A DNA stretch of 64,000 nt, taken from positions 62,001 to 126,000 of the forward strand of contig NZ_JAPWHB010000009.1 in assembly GCF_027214025.1 (NCBI RefSeq), given 5' to 3'. The first letter of the stretch is position 1; each line of letters opens with the position of its first letter. Made by a program: the position numbers and the translations under genes. Of the stretch, positions 56,482 to 64,000 are shown piece after piece. Origin of the DNA: Parahoeflea alexandrii (GTDB taxonomy: Bacteria; Pseudomonadota; Alphaproteobacteria; Rhizobiales; Rhizobiaceae). The notes beneath the pieces were generated by a model. That model worked only from the letters and a program-made list of their open reading frames with translations, was not told the origin of the DNA and did no database searches.

Positions 56482-57159
56482 TTACCGTTGTTTTGCTTGA
56501 ACCGGCATCCCGCTGATCATTTTGATCAGGAATTCGCCGGTGTTCTTTTCGTGCTTCTTGACCATATCCGCCGCGCCCGCGAAATCGCCCGCGCGGAGCA
56601 TGTCGCGAACACGCTTGTGCTCTTCCAGCGCGTCGCCAAGACGGTGATGCTGCGGTGGAATGCCGTGGCGTTGTGCTGACATCTGCCCGTGCATGTTTTC
56701 AATCAGTCGTCGGCACCAGGGCGATTGCGGACTGTCGCAAAGCAGTTCGTGGAATTCGTAATTCTTCTCCGCAACAAGCTCGTAATCCTTGCGCTGCAGA
56801 GCCTCGGCATAGGCCTCAATGTTCCGGTCGATCCTGTCGAGACGGTCGGCATCAAAATTCCGCGCCCCAAGTTCAATGGCAAGTCCGCAAACAAGGCCGC
56901 GCAATGCGCTGATCTCCTTGATCTGCTCCGTTCTCAGACCTTGCACGACGGCGCCGACATGATTCTGGATATCGAGCCAACCCTCGGACGCAAGGCTCCG
57001 GATCGCCTCGCGGATCGGGGTTTCACTGATGCCGAGCGCGGTCGAGACTTCCCGCGTCGTTATCCGATCTCCGGGTCCGACGGTGCCATTGAGGATCATC
57101 GATTGAATGTGCCGCCGCGCAAGCTCGGCCTTTGTCATATAAGTGTTGGAATGGTCCAT
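56482..57159 (-). CDS. GntR-family regulator with FCD domain
   Basis: Regulator of 225 residues: winged helix (LARRHIQSMILNGTVGPGDRIT, then TREVSTALGISETPIREAIRSLASEGW in parts) and FCD domain with HELLCDSPQSPWCRRLIENMH. Embedded between the ATPase and permease genes in the same direction, so it is autoregulated with the operon. A palindrome upstream of the SBP gene (63904-63915) is the best operator candidate. Confidence 0.92.
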   Translation of the reverse strand: MDHSNTYMTKAELARRHIQSMILNGTVGPGDRITTREVSTALGISETPIREAIRSLASEGWLDIQNHVGAVVQGLRTEQIKEISALRGLVCGLAIELGARNFDADRLDRIDRNIEAYAEALQRKDYELVAEKNYEFHELLCDSPQSPWCRRLIENMHGQMSAQRHGIPPQHHRLGDALEEHKRVRDMLRAGDFAGAADMVKKHEKNTGEFLIKMISGMPVQAKQR

Positions 57160-57199
57160 CGACTTGATCCAGTTCAGGTTGGAAGGGACAGCCAGTTTT

Positions 57200-58060
57200 C
57201 TATCCCTTCGTCGCTCCTTCCGCCAATCCCTTGATCAGCCACTTCTGAACCAGGAGCGCGAAGACCACGACGGGGATCACTGTAATGGTGCCAACAGCGG
57301 TCAGGGCGGCCCAGTTGGCCCCATTGACGGTGTCACCGGCGATGCCCGCGATCGCCACCGGAATCGTCGAGGCGTGGCGGTTGGTCAGCACCAGTGCGAA
57401 GAGCAGTTCCTCCCAGGCCAGGATCATGGAGAAGATCAAGGTGGACAGCACACCGGGCAATGAGATTGGCAGGATAATCTTGAAGAAGGCGCCGTAGCGG
57501 GAGCATCCGTCGATCATCGCCGATTCCTCGAGCTCGCGTGGCAAGCCCATGAAGAAGCTCCGCATCAGCCACATGACATAGGGAATAAGGAAGGTGCTGT
57601 AGGCCAGGATCAAGGTGATGTGCTTGTCGATCAGGCCGAATTTGCGGGCGACAAGAAACATCGGCACCGCCAGCGCGATCGGCGGCACGCCGCGCGACAG
57701 GAGAATGAGCAGGCCGAATGTCGCCGCGCCACGCAACCGGATGCGGGCAAGCGCATAGCCCGCCATCGTGCCGACGACGATCGAAAGCAGCCCGGCTCCG
57801 GTGGCGACTATGATCGTGTTGATCAAGCGGTTTACGATATCGGCGCGCTGCATGTATTCGATATAGGCCGCCAGTGTCGGCGTGAAAAAGAACTTCGGCG
57901 GCGTTGTGAAGATGTCGACCTGGTCCTTGAACGAGGTCAGGATCATCCAGTAGATCGGGAAAAGGAAGACAAGGCTGATGACAACGCCCCCGGCGATGCG
58001 CAGCTTGTGTCCGAGCGTGCTTGCCGAGCGACGCGGCATCGATGTGAGGACCGAGCTCAA
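57200..58060 (-). CDS. Sugar ABC transporter permease (MalG/UgpE type)
   Basis: Permease of 286 residues with six helices and the EAA loop ELEESAMIDGCSRYGAFFKIILP (in part: EESAMIDGCSRYG). Its start overlaps the stop of the MalF-type gene by 4 bases. Confidence 0.94.
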   Translation of the reverse strand: MSSVLTSMPRRSASTLGHKLRIAGGVVISLVFLFPIYWMILTSFKDQVDIFTTPPKFFFTPTLAAYIEYMQRADIVNRLINTIIVATGAGLLSIVVGTMAGYALARIRLRGAATFGLLILLSRGVPPIALAVPMFLVARKFGLIDKHITLILAYSTFLIPYVMWLMRSFFMGLPRELEESAMIDGCSRYGAFFKIILPISLPGVLSTLIFSMILAWEELLFALVLTNRHASTIPVAIAGIAGDTVNGANWAALTAVGTITVIPVVVFALLVQKWLIKGLAEGATKG

Positions 58061-58983
58061 AACAGTTCCTCCAACTTGCGGCTGGCTCGCAGGAACAACC
58101 CGGTCAGCACCATGGTCAGCACCAGTACGATCACCGCCATCGCCGCTGATTCCGCAAAGCGCAGCGAACGAAACGCCTCTTCATAGATAAACAGATTGAT
58201 GACGTTGGTGGCCTTGCCGGGCCCGCCATATGTGGCTGCGAGCACGATATCAAACATCTTCACCGCGCCGAGCCATCGAATGACGAAGGTGGCGGCGATC
58301 ACTGGCACCAGAAGGGGCACGGCCACCGACCACAGCGTCGACCACCAATTGGCTCCATCGATTTTCGCAGCTTCGAAGACGTCCTTCGGCAACGCCAGCA
58401 GAGCGGCAGTTGCGATCAGCACGATGAAGGGGGTCCAGCGCCACGTATCGATAATGATGACTGCAGCCATGGCGAGGGTTGGATTGCCGAACCAGTCAAG
58501 CGGGCCGATGCCGATGAAGCCGAGCCAATGGTTCATGATGCCCCAGAGCGGATCGAGAATCATGCGCCACATGCCGCCGGCGACCACCGGAGCAACGACC
58601 ATCGGAATGATGAAAAGCGCCCGGATGACCCCACGCCCGGACCATTCAGCATTGATCAGATAGGCGATCCCGAAGCCGAGAACGACCTGCAGGGGAAGCG
58701 CGAATGCCAGATAGATCATCGTCACCTTGAGCGATTCCCAGAAGCGGTAATCATCGATCACCTCAAGGTAGTTTTCCCACCCCACCCATTCGCCGGCACT
58801 GAAGCTGGCGATGTCGAACCGCGAAAAGCTGATGTCGATCGTATAGAAGATCGGATAGGCCAGCATGGTAACAAGGAGCAGAACCGCAGGAAACATGAAC
58901 GACCAGCGCACCAGAAGATCACTGCTCTGCCCGCGCCGGCTCGAGCGTTTTTGCCTGACGGCTTTCCCAGTGTCGTTGCTCAT
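58057..58983 (-). CDS. Sugar ABC transporter permease (MalF/UgpA type)
   Basis: Permease of 308 residues with six helices, N-terminal basic segment (KRSSRRGQSSDLLVRW in part), and EAA loop DVFEAAKIDGANWWSTLW. Coupled on both sides by 4-base overlaps with the subunit-3 gene and the second permease. Confidence 0.94.
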   Translation of the reverse strand: MSNDTGKAVRQKRSSRRGQSSDLLVRWSFMFPAVLLLVTMLAYPIFYTIDISFSRFDIASFSAGEWVGWENYLEVIDDYRFWESLKVTMIYLAFALPLQVVLGFGIAYLINAEWSGRGVIRALFIIPMVVAPVVAGGMWRMILDPLWGIMNHWLGFIGIGPLDWFGNPTLAMAAVIIIDTWRWTPFIVLIATAALLALPKDVFEAAKIDGANWWSTLWSVAVPLLVPVIAATFVIRWLGAVKMFDIVLAATYGGPGKATNVINLFIYEEAFRSLRFAESAAMAVIVLVLTMVLTGLFLRASRKLEELF

Positions 58984-59462
58984 GAGCTTTCCTCCATCAA
59001 ACCCGTATCTCGATAGATCTTGCCGCGCGCCCGGACCGGATCGAGCATCGACCAGTCGCCCTCCTTGACCTTGTAGCCGATTGGAAAGGGCGGCCGGGCC
59101 TCCATTCCGATCGAAGCCATGACACGGTCATCACGGTAGTAACAACGGGCAACCGCAGCTTCGATCGCGGCTGCGAGGTCAGGCCTGGCGGTGCGAAACT
59201 CCATCAGGCGCTTCACCTGTCCGGCTTCCGGCAACTCCACCAGAGAGCCGCCGGCCATGGCATCCACAATATCCAACGCTTCCTGCAACAAAGCCCGGTC
59301 ACGGTCGATCGACTGCAGGATATCGGTGAAGATGATTGGATCATCGGCGCCCGGAACGCCATATTCCGCACTTGCCGGAATCATCTGGCGCGCGATGCAG
59401 CGGAGCGTCTGCTGCGCATTGGCTGAAAGGTCACCGGTATCTCCATGTCTGTCGGTCATCAT
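58980..59462 (-). CDS. Gluconate 2-dehydrogenase subunit 3-like protein
   Basis: Protein of 160 residues resembling the gamma subunit of membrane-bound gluconate/fructose/sorbitol dehydrogenases: QTLRCIARQMIPASAEYGVPGADD near the N-terminus (in parts) and PPFPIGYKVKEGDWSMLDPVRARGKIYR at the end (in parts). Unlike most such subunits it has no visible Tat signal. Start ATG 59462 or 59459, seven bases after the GMC gene stop. Acts with the GMC dehydrogenase as partner or chaperone. Confidence 0.83.
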   Translation of the reverse strand: MMTDRHGDTGDLSANAQQTLRCIARQMIPASAEYGVPGADDPIIFTDILQSIDRDRALLQEALDIVDAMAGGSLVELPEAGQVKRLMEFRTARPDLAAAIEAAVARCYYRDDRVMASIGMEARPPFPIGYKVKEGDWSMLDPVRARGKIYRDTGLMEESS

Positions 59463-59469
59463 CGCGCGC

Positions 59470-61068
59470 TCAATCAAAGAGGTTGTGGATACGTTTTTTG
59501 ATTTGGTCGGCCACATAAAGCGCAACGGCTTGAATCGTCGACGTCGGGTTGACGCCGCCCGACGTGACGAACACGCTACCATCGACGATGAACAGGTTTT
59601 TTACGTCGTGGCTGCGGCCCCATTCATTGACCACCGAGCGTTCGGGGTCCTTGCCCATGCGCGCCGTTCCCATCAGATGCCAGCCGGCATAGGGCAAAGG
59701 CGCCCTGCTGGTGATATCGCGCGCGCCGGCAGCCTTGAGAATGTCCTTGCCCCTGGCGATTGAGTGATCGAGCATCCGGCGGGAGTTTTCAGAGAGGCGG
59801 TAATGAATCTTCGCGGCAGGGATCCCGTCTGCATCCTTGAGATCCGGATCGAGCGTAACCCGGTTGGTCTCCTCGGGCAGATCCTCGCAGACCGAAACCA
59901 TGCCTGCGCTGTGATTGAACAACCGGCGGAATGCAGCGTGATGCCCGTCACCCCACGGCAACAGTCCATCCGCCATTCCGTTGATGGCGGTGCGCACCGG
60001 ACCCAAGCCCCTCGAAAACTGGAAACTGTAGCCCCGAACGAAGTCCCGCGACGGATCTGTCTCGTAGAATTCCATGCTCCAGGTGCAGATCGGCGACCCG
60101 CGATAACCATCGAGAGGTTCATCGAAATGACCGCGGACCTGGGCATAGGGGTGGAGCATCAGGTTCTTGCCAACCAGCCCGCTGGAATTGGCCAGCCCGT
60201 CGGGAAAACGCTCCGATGCCGAATTGAGCAGGATGCGCGGCGTGCCGATGCCGTTGCAGGCCATGATCACAATCTCCGCTGACTGGAATTGCTCCCGGCC
60301 GTCAGCGTCAAAATAGAAGGCGCCCGTCGCCATGCCTTCTTCATTGGTTTCGATGCGGCTGACGCGGCACCGGGTGCGCAATTCGATCCGGGACCGGATC
60401 GCTTCCGGCCAGTAGGTCACGTCAGTGCTGCCCTTGGCGCCCTGGGCACAGCCAGACCCACATTGACCAAGGTTGATACAAGGAGCGCGCCCCTCATATT
60501 CCTGCGTCACAATGGCCGCATCGGAGGGCCACCAGTGCCAGCCAAGTCCGTTCATGGCGGCACCGAGCACTTCGCCTGTACGGCCCAGGGGAATGGGCCG
60601 CATCAGCGAATCCTTGGGAGGGTAGGCCGGATCGCCGGCAAGGCTTGAAACACCCATCATCCGATCATTCAGCGCATAGAAGGGTTCGAGCGTCTGGTAA
60701 TCGATCGGCCAGTCGTCAGCGACACCATCAAGGCTGCGGACACAAAAATCCGAAGGATGAAGTCGGGGAAAATGAGCGGCATAGAAGATCGTGCCCCCGC
60801 CCACGCCATTGAAATTGGCAATCTTGATGGGCGAGTCGTCGTCATTGACCGGATAATCGGCGGCCAGCCCTCGGCGGTTCGGGCTGATGGCAAAATCTTC
60901 CATGGTCCGGGCTTCCCAGTCCCGCCCGGTGCTGGGGAGTTCGGACGATTTGACCCACCCTCCCTGCTCCAGGCAGAGAATGCGCATTCTGGTCTCGGCA
61001 AGGCTCCACGCAACCGCCGCGCCGGATGCGCCCGCTCCAATGATCAGAACGTCAACAGGTTCATTCAT
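59470..61068 (-). CDS. GMC-family FAD sugar/polyol dehydrogenase
   Basis: Flavoprotein of 532 residues. Seen: FAD loop VLIIGAGASGAAVAW at the N-terminus, NGVGGGTIFY, C-terminal GWHLMGTARMGKD and the catalytic His in GSVFVTSGGVNPTSTIQAVALYVADQI (in parts). A cysteine cluster PCINLGQCGSGCAQGAKGS around residue 195 resembles the ligands of the 3Fe-4S cluster in bacterial glucose dehydrogenase; presence of a cluster is inference. No signal peptide seen, so it probably works in the cytoplasm. ATG 61068 preferred to 61083. Converts a sugar, sugar acid or polyol to the lactone or keto form. Confidence 0.92.
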   Translation of the reverse strand: MNEPVDVLIIGAGASGAAVAWSLAETRMRILCLEQGGWVKSSELPSTGRDWEARTMEDFAISPNRRGLAADYPVNDDDSPIKIANFNGVGGGTIFYAAHFPRLHPSDFCVRSLDGVADDWPIDYQTLEPFYALNDRMMGVSSLAGDPAYPPKDSLMRPIPLGRTGEVLGAAMNGLGWHWWPSDAAIVTQEYEGRAPCINLGQCGSGCAQGAKGSTDVTYWPEAIRSRIELRTRCRVSRIETNEEGMATGAFYFDADGREQFQSAEIVIMACNGIGTPRILLNSASERFPDGLANSSGLVGKNLMLHPYAQVRGHFDEPLDGYRGSPICTWSMEFYETDPSRDFVRGYSFQFSRGLGPVRTAINGMADGLLPWGDGHHAAFRRLFNHSAGMVSVCEDLPEETNRVTLDPDLKDADGIPAAKIHYRLSENSRRMLDHSIARGKDILKAAGARDITSRAPLPYAGWHLMGTARMGKDPERSVVNEWGRSHDVKNLFIVDGSVFVTSGGVNPTSTIQAVALYVADQIKKRIHNLFD

Positions 61069-61108
61069 CGCATTCTTCCACATTACCGCGTCCCGTTGCT
61101 GTCACTGA

Positions 61109-62338
61109 TTACAGTGACAGCCGGGGGATCGAAACTCGCTTGGGCATGCCAACAGTCGGCAATGGCGGATATTTGGCCAGAGCAGATTCTATCGGCTCGG
61201 TGCCCCATCCCGGACGATCCGGCACGATCAAATGACCGTCCTTGATCTCGGGGACATGGCTAAAGATTTCCGTGTCCCAGGCAATGCGATCAATGTCGAT
61301 TTCCATGATCCGCATGTTCGGCACGACGGCGCTGAAATGCGCATTCATCATCGTACAGAGATGACCGTAGAAATTGTGGCTGGCCACGTTGACCTCATAG
61401 GCTTCCGCGGCTGCGGCGATCTTGAGCGATTGCCAAACGCCGTTCCACGGAGTGTCGATGATGGCGACATCAACGGCTTGCTCGCGGAAGAACGGCAGGA
61501 ACTGCTGCAGGCCGATCAGCGTCTCGCATGAGGAAATCGGGTGACGACTGTTCGCGCGAATGTAAGCAAGAGCTTTCGGATCCAGCGTATCAATCTCGAC
61601 CCAGAAGAGATCAAGATCCTCGATCTCGCGCAACATGCTGAGAAAACCCTCGGTCTTTCCGTTGAAGTTGAGATCGAGCAGGATATCGATATCGGGGCCG
61701 GCTTCCTCGCGCATGATTTCGAGGTGCTTGCGGAGATCCTTGCGTGTCTTGCGTTCGACATTCCGGCCGGGCTCATGAGGGCGGCTGAATCCCGGAGACC
61801 AGCCTTCGATCCGGTTCTGATCGTCATAGTGAAAGATATTGGTCTTCAGCGCCGTGAAACCCTTTTCGCCGACCTCGCGGGCGATCTGGCGGACACCGTT
61901 GATGTCGACGATACCCGGTGTGAAGTGCTCCGTGCGCGTGCGGTAGGAGACGCAATGCGACCAGTAGACCCTGATCTGGTCTCGAACCTTGCCTCCGAGG
62001 AGCACGTGGCACGGCACATCCAGGGCCTTTGCCTTGACGTCAAGAAGCGCGTTTTCGATCGCCCCCAGCGCCTGTCCGACAACCCCGCCGGAACCGGGCC
62101 GGGTTACGTTTCTGAGATCTTCACGGATATGCTCGTGATACATTGCGCTTTGGCCGATCAGGCGATGCGCAAGCTCGTTGATCACGGCGCAAACGCCGGG
62201 CGAGCCGAAATTCTCATCGAATTCGCTCCAACCGACTATTCCATCCTCGGTGGTGATCTTCAGAAAATAATAGTTGCGCCAGGAGTTGCTGCAGGAGAGC
62301 GTTTTCACCTCACTGACAATTGCTTTCGTCGGCATCAT
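61109..62338 (-). CDS. Enolase-superfamily dehydratase/racemase (mandelate racemase-like)
   Basis: Protein of 409 residues. Seen: FTALKTNIFH with an active-site Lys near residue 165, metal ligands Asp/Asn in DILLDLNFNG (about 222), Glu in LFWVEIDTL (about 248), Glu in SSCETLIGL (about 272), and a His in ASHNFYGHL (about 321). Such enzymes dehydrate or epimerise sugar acids. The exact substrate is not identifiable. Start ATG 62338 or 62335 behind GGGGAA. In operon with the GMC dehydrogenase and transporter. Confidence 0.9.
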   Translation of the reverse strand: MMPTKAIVSEVKTLSCSNSWRNYYFLKITTEDGIVGWSEFDENFGSPGVCAVINELAHRLIGQSAMYHEHIREDLRNVTRPGSGGVVGQALGAIENALLDVKAKALDVPCHVLLGGKVRDQIRVYWSHCVSYRTRTEHFTPGIVDINGVRQIAREVGEKGFTALKTNIFHYDDQNRIEGWSPGFSRPHEPGRNVERKTRKDLRKHLEIMREEAGPDIDILLDLNFNGKTEGFLSMLREIEDLDLFWVEIDTLDPKALAYIRANSRHPISSCETLIGLQQFLPFFREQAVDVAIIDTPWNGVWQSLKIAAAAEAYEVNVASHNFYGHLCTMMNAHFSAVVPNMRIMEIDIDRIAWDTEIFSHVPEIKDGHLIVPDRPGWGTEPIESALAKYPPLPTVGMPKRVSIPRLSL

Positions 62339-62511
62339 ATTCCCCAATCAAGAATGGGCGCGGTAATCACGCCCATAGCCATGCAACGCCTCATGCAGGG
62401 ACGCTGTCGCGCCCTGTCTCTTGCGTTCAGGCCGGTTGCTAGAAATCAAAATCGTTTATCGCGAGATTGGCGTCATGGGCGCGCCTGGCGCCCATGACGG
62501 ATTTGCACCTG

Positions 62512-63867
62512 CTATTTCAGGGCTTTGGCAATCTTCTCGGCGGCAACACCGAGCGCTTCCTCGGCGCTTGCCTGGGAGGCAAGGCCGCGAGCCACCTCGT
62601 CTGCCAGGATCTGCTGGGCGGCATCGGACTTCGGGCTGCGAATGCGCCACATGCCACCGTCACCAGCAACCTCATAGGCGTGTTGCAATGCTGCATAGAC
62701 CGGTCCAAGCCAAGGCTCGGCCGGGGCACCGGTGAGCGTGGATTTGCGGGCCGGGAAAGAGCCCACCAGCGACGCGTTGATGCTCTCGCCCTGCTTCGAG
62801 GAGAGCCACTGAAGGAAAGCCCACGAAGCCTCCAGGTTCTTGGTCTTGCTGCCGATACCGGCAATCCAGATACCGCGATGTGTTCCGGCCTGGACGTCGC
62901 CCACAGGCAAGACCTGAATACCGACCTCGTCCACGGTCAAGGTTGTCGACTTCGGATCGACCGCCGTCGACTTGTAGACGCTGCCCCAGTTGAAAAGATT
63001 GGCGACCAGCCCCTGGCGGAACGCCTGCAGGGAATCGGAGAACCCGTGACCCAGCGCACCGGGCGGCGCGTAGTCCAACAGGCGCTTGTGGGTTTCGAGC
63101 GACTTGGCACCGACCTCGTCGGCAAAGGCGGGCGCGCCTGAATCGTCAAGCAGTCTGCCGCCATTTGCATTGAGGATCGATTGCCAGATCGTCGGCGTCA
63201 GCGAATCGCGGACGAAATAGGTATCGACCGCCCAGACGTCAGCATTGCCATCGCCATTTGTGTCGCGCACCAGTTTCTCGGCATCGCTGAAGAACTCATC
63301 CCAGGTTTGCGCCGGCGTCGGCTCAGGCAGCCCGGCAGCCTTGTACAGGGACCGATTGTAGAAACGGAGCAGCACATTAGAGCGCACTGGAACGGCGTAT
63401 TGGATACCCTTCCATTCACCGGCAGCCAAGGGAGCGGCATTGAAGTCGTCCCAGTCGTAGCCCGCATCGGTCAGGGCAGAGACTTTTTCGCCCTTCAGGT
63501 CGGCAAGTGCGCCGATCTCGGCAAGCTGAGGAACCCATGGGTCATCAACCAGAAGCACATCGTATTCAGGCTCCGGGCTGGTGGCATCGAGCATCATCTT
63601 GGCCAACAGTTCGGCGTAAGGCACGCCATCGAAAGTGACTTGCACGTTCGGGAATACCTTGTTGAACTCGGGCACAAGCATAGTCTGCCAAGTGCTGGCG
63701 AAGGCCTCATTGGCCATGATCCTGACTTCGACGGGACTGTCGGCAGTTCCCAGACCGTCCTGCGCCTTCGCCGATGTCAGCGGCATCATCGCCATAATCA
63801 GGATTCCGGCCGCCCCCGCGAGTACGTTTCTGCGTCCCGCCCTGGTTCTCATATTGATGCAGTTCAC
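62512..63867 (-). CDS. Sugar ABC transporter substrate-binding protein (family 1)
   Basis: Periplasmic binding protein of 451 residues with an N-terminal signal (RTRAGRRNVLAGAAGILIMAMMPLTSAKA|QD; the RR pair suggests possible Tat export) and the SBP_bac_1 fold (VQVTFDGVPYAELLAKMML, VLLVDDPWVPQLAEIGAL in parts). GTG start 63867 with GGAGGA spaced 8 bases; ATG 63852 is an alternative. First gene of the operon; 165 bases separate it from the enolase-like gene. Confidence 0.93.
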   Translation of the reverse strand: MNCINMRTRAGRRNVLAGAAGILIMAMMPLTSAKAQDGLGTADSPVEVRIMANEAFASTWQTMLVPEFNKVFPNVQVTFDGVPYAELLAKMMLDATSPEPEYDVLLVDDPWVPQLAEIGALADLKGEKVSALTDAGYDWDDFNAAPLAAGEWKGIQYAVPVRSNVLLRFYNRSLYKAAGLPEPTPAQTWDEFFSDAEKLVRDTNGDGNADVWAVDTYFVRDSLTPTIWQSILNANGGRLLDDSGAPAFADEVGAKSLETHKRLLDYAPPGALGHGFSDSLQAFRQGLVANLFNWGSVYKSTAVDPKSTTLTVDEVGIQVLPVGDVQAGTHRGIWIAGIGSKTKNLEASWAFLQWLSSKQGESINASLVGSFPARKSTLTGAPAEPWLGPVYAALQHAYEVAGDGGMWRIRSPKSDAAQQILADEVARGLASQASAEEALGVAAEKIAKALK

Positions 63868-63903
63868 GATGTCATCCTCCGTGCTCGTGTTGTCACATTA
63901 TGT

Positions 63904-63924
63904 ATTCTATAGAATATAGAATTG
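63904..63924 (-). promoter_or_regulatory. Palindromic operator candidate upstream of the sugar operon
   Basis: ATTCTATAGAAT at 63904-63915 is a perfect 12-bp palindrome, followed by another ATAGAAT half site (63916-63922). GntR/FadR-type operators are commonly AT-rich short palindromes of this kind. It lies 37 bases upstream of the SBP start codon, where a repressor would act. Confidence 0.6.
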
Positions 63925-64000
63925 CTCGCTGTCAATGTGGCTCATCCACTATTTGCCGGGAGGCGCCCGAACCCGCTTTTCCTTTCAGCCCCGCAATGAG

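Overview
The window is a high-GC alphaproteobacterial chromosome segment, most likely from the Rhizobiales (a Hoeflea/Rhizobium/Mesorhizobium-type organism; the genus is inference). The order acidic TIGR02300-type protein, aroA, cmk, rpsA (22380-28183), the CP4-like class II AroA, the palindromic intergenic repeats and the many ABC/TRAP/TTT transporters all fit that order.

Layout. (1) 89-14113: a catabolic supercluster, probably for quinate/shikimate-type cyclitol acids. It has two AroE-like dehydrogenases, a Gfo/Idh/MocA oxidoreductase, a GntR and a LysR regulator, a TRAP transporter, a tripartite tricarboxylate (TTT) transporter, and a two-domain 3-dehydroshikimate dehydratase (quiC) leading to protocatechuate. 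(2) 14139-21886: envelope sugar and lipid genes: phosphomannomutase, a GDP-mannose pyrophosphorylase fused to an AGE-type isomerase, gpsA, and a DprE1-like oxidase beside a HAD-UbiA prenyltransferase fusion (decaprenyl-phosphoryl-ribose/arabinose chemistry, DprE2 not present here). (3) 22128-28243: tRNA-Ala and the aroA-cmk-rpsA housekeeping block. (4) 28328-30097: an intergenic stretch with REP-like palindromes, one acetyltransferase gene and an unidentified, strongly structured segment. (5) 30131-34293: small secreted or hypothetical proteins, an RNase D-type exonuclease, a lone BMP-family binding protein, and an MsrA-like protein without its catalytic Cys.

(6) 34903-52143: a genomic island in the 3' end of tRNA-Ser(GGA). 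A tyrosine recombinase follows the tRNA, and an 18-bp repeat of the tRNA end (17/18 identical) lies at 52126-52143. The cargo is an intact single-strand operon: hydantoinase/oxoprolinase hyuB-hyuA, a five-gene peptide-type ABC importer, a variant M19 dipeptidase and a LysR regulator. The distal end is wreckage: a permease fragment, an IS3-family remnant, a frameshifted IS21-family remnant nested in it, and a restriction-type helicase with a nonsense codon. (7) 52144-53840: IS debris. (8) 53841-63867: a second sugar or sugar-acid operon on the minus strand with a CUT1 ABC importer, enolase-superfamily dehydratase/racemase, GMC dehydrogenase with a gluconate-dehydrogenase subunit-3 partner, GntR regulator and aldehyde dehydrogenase. 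A palindromic operator candidate lies upstream of its first gene.

The metabolic genes form import-plus-oxidation modules: import a polyol or organic acid, oxidise it, dehydrate it, and pass it to central metabolism, each with its own GntR or LysR regulator. Functions are from family recognition by eye; no database search was run.
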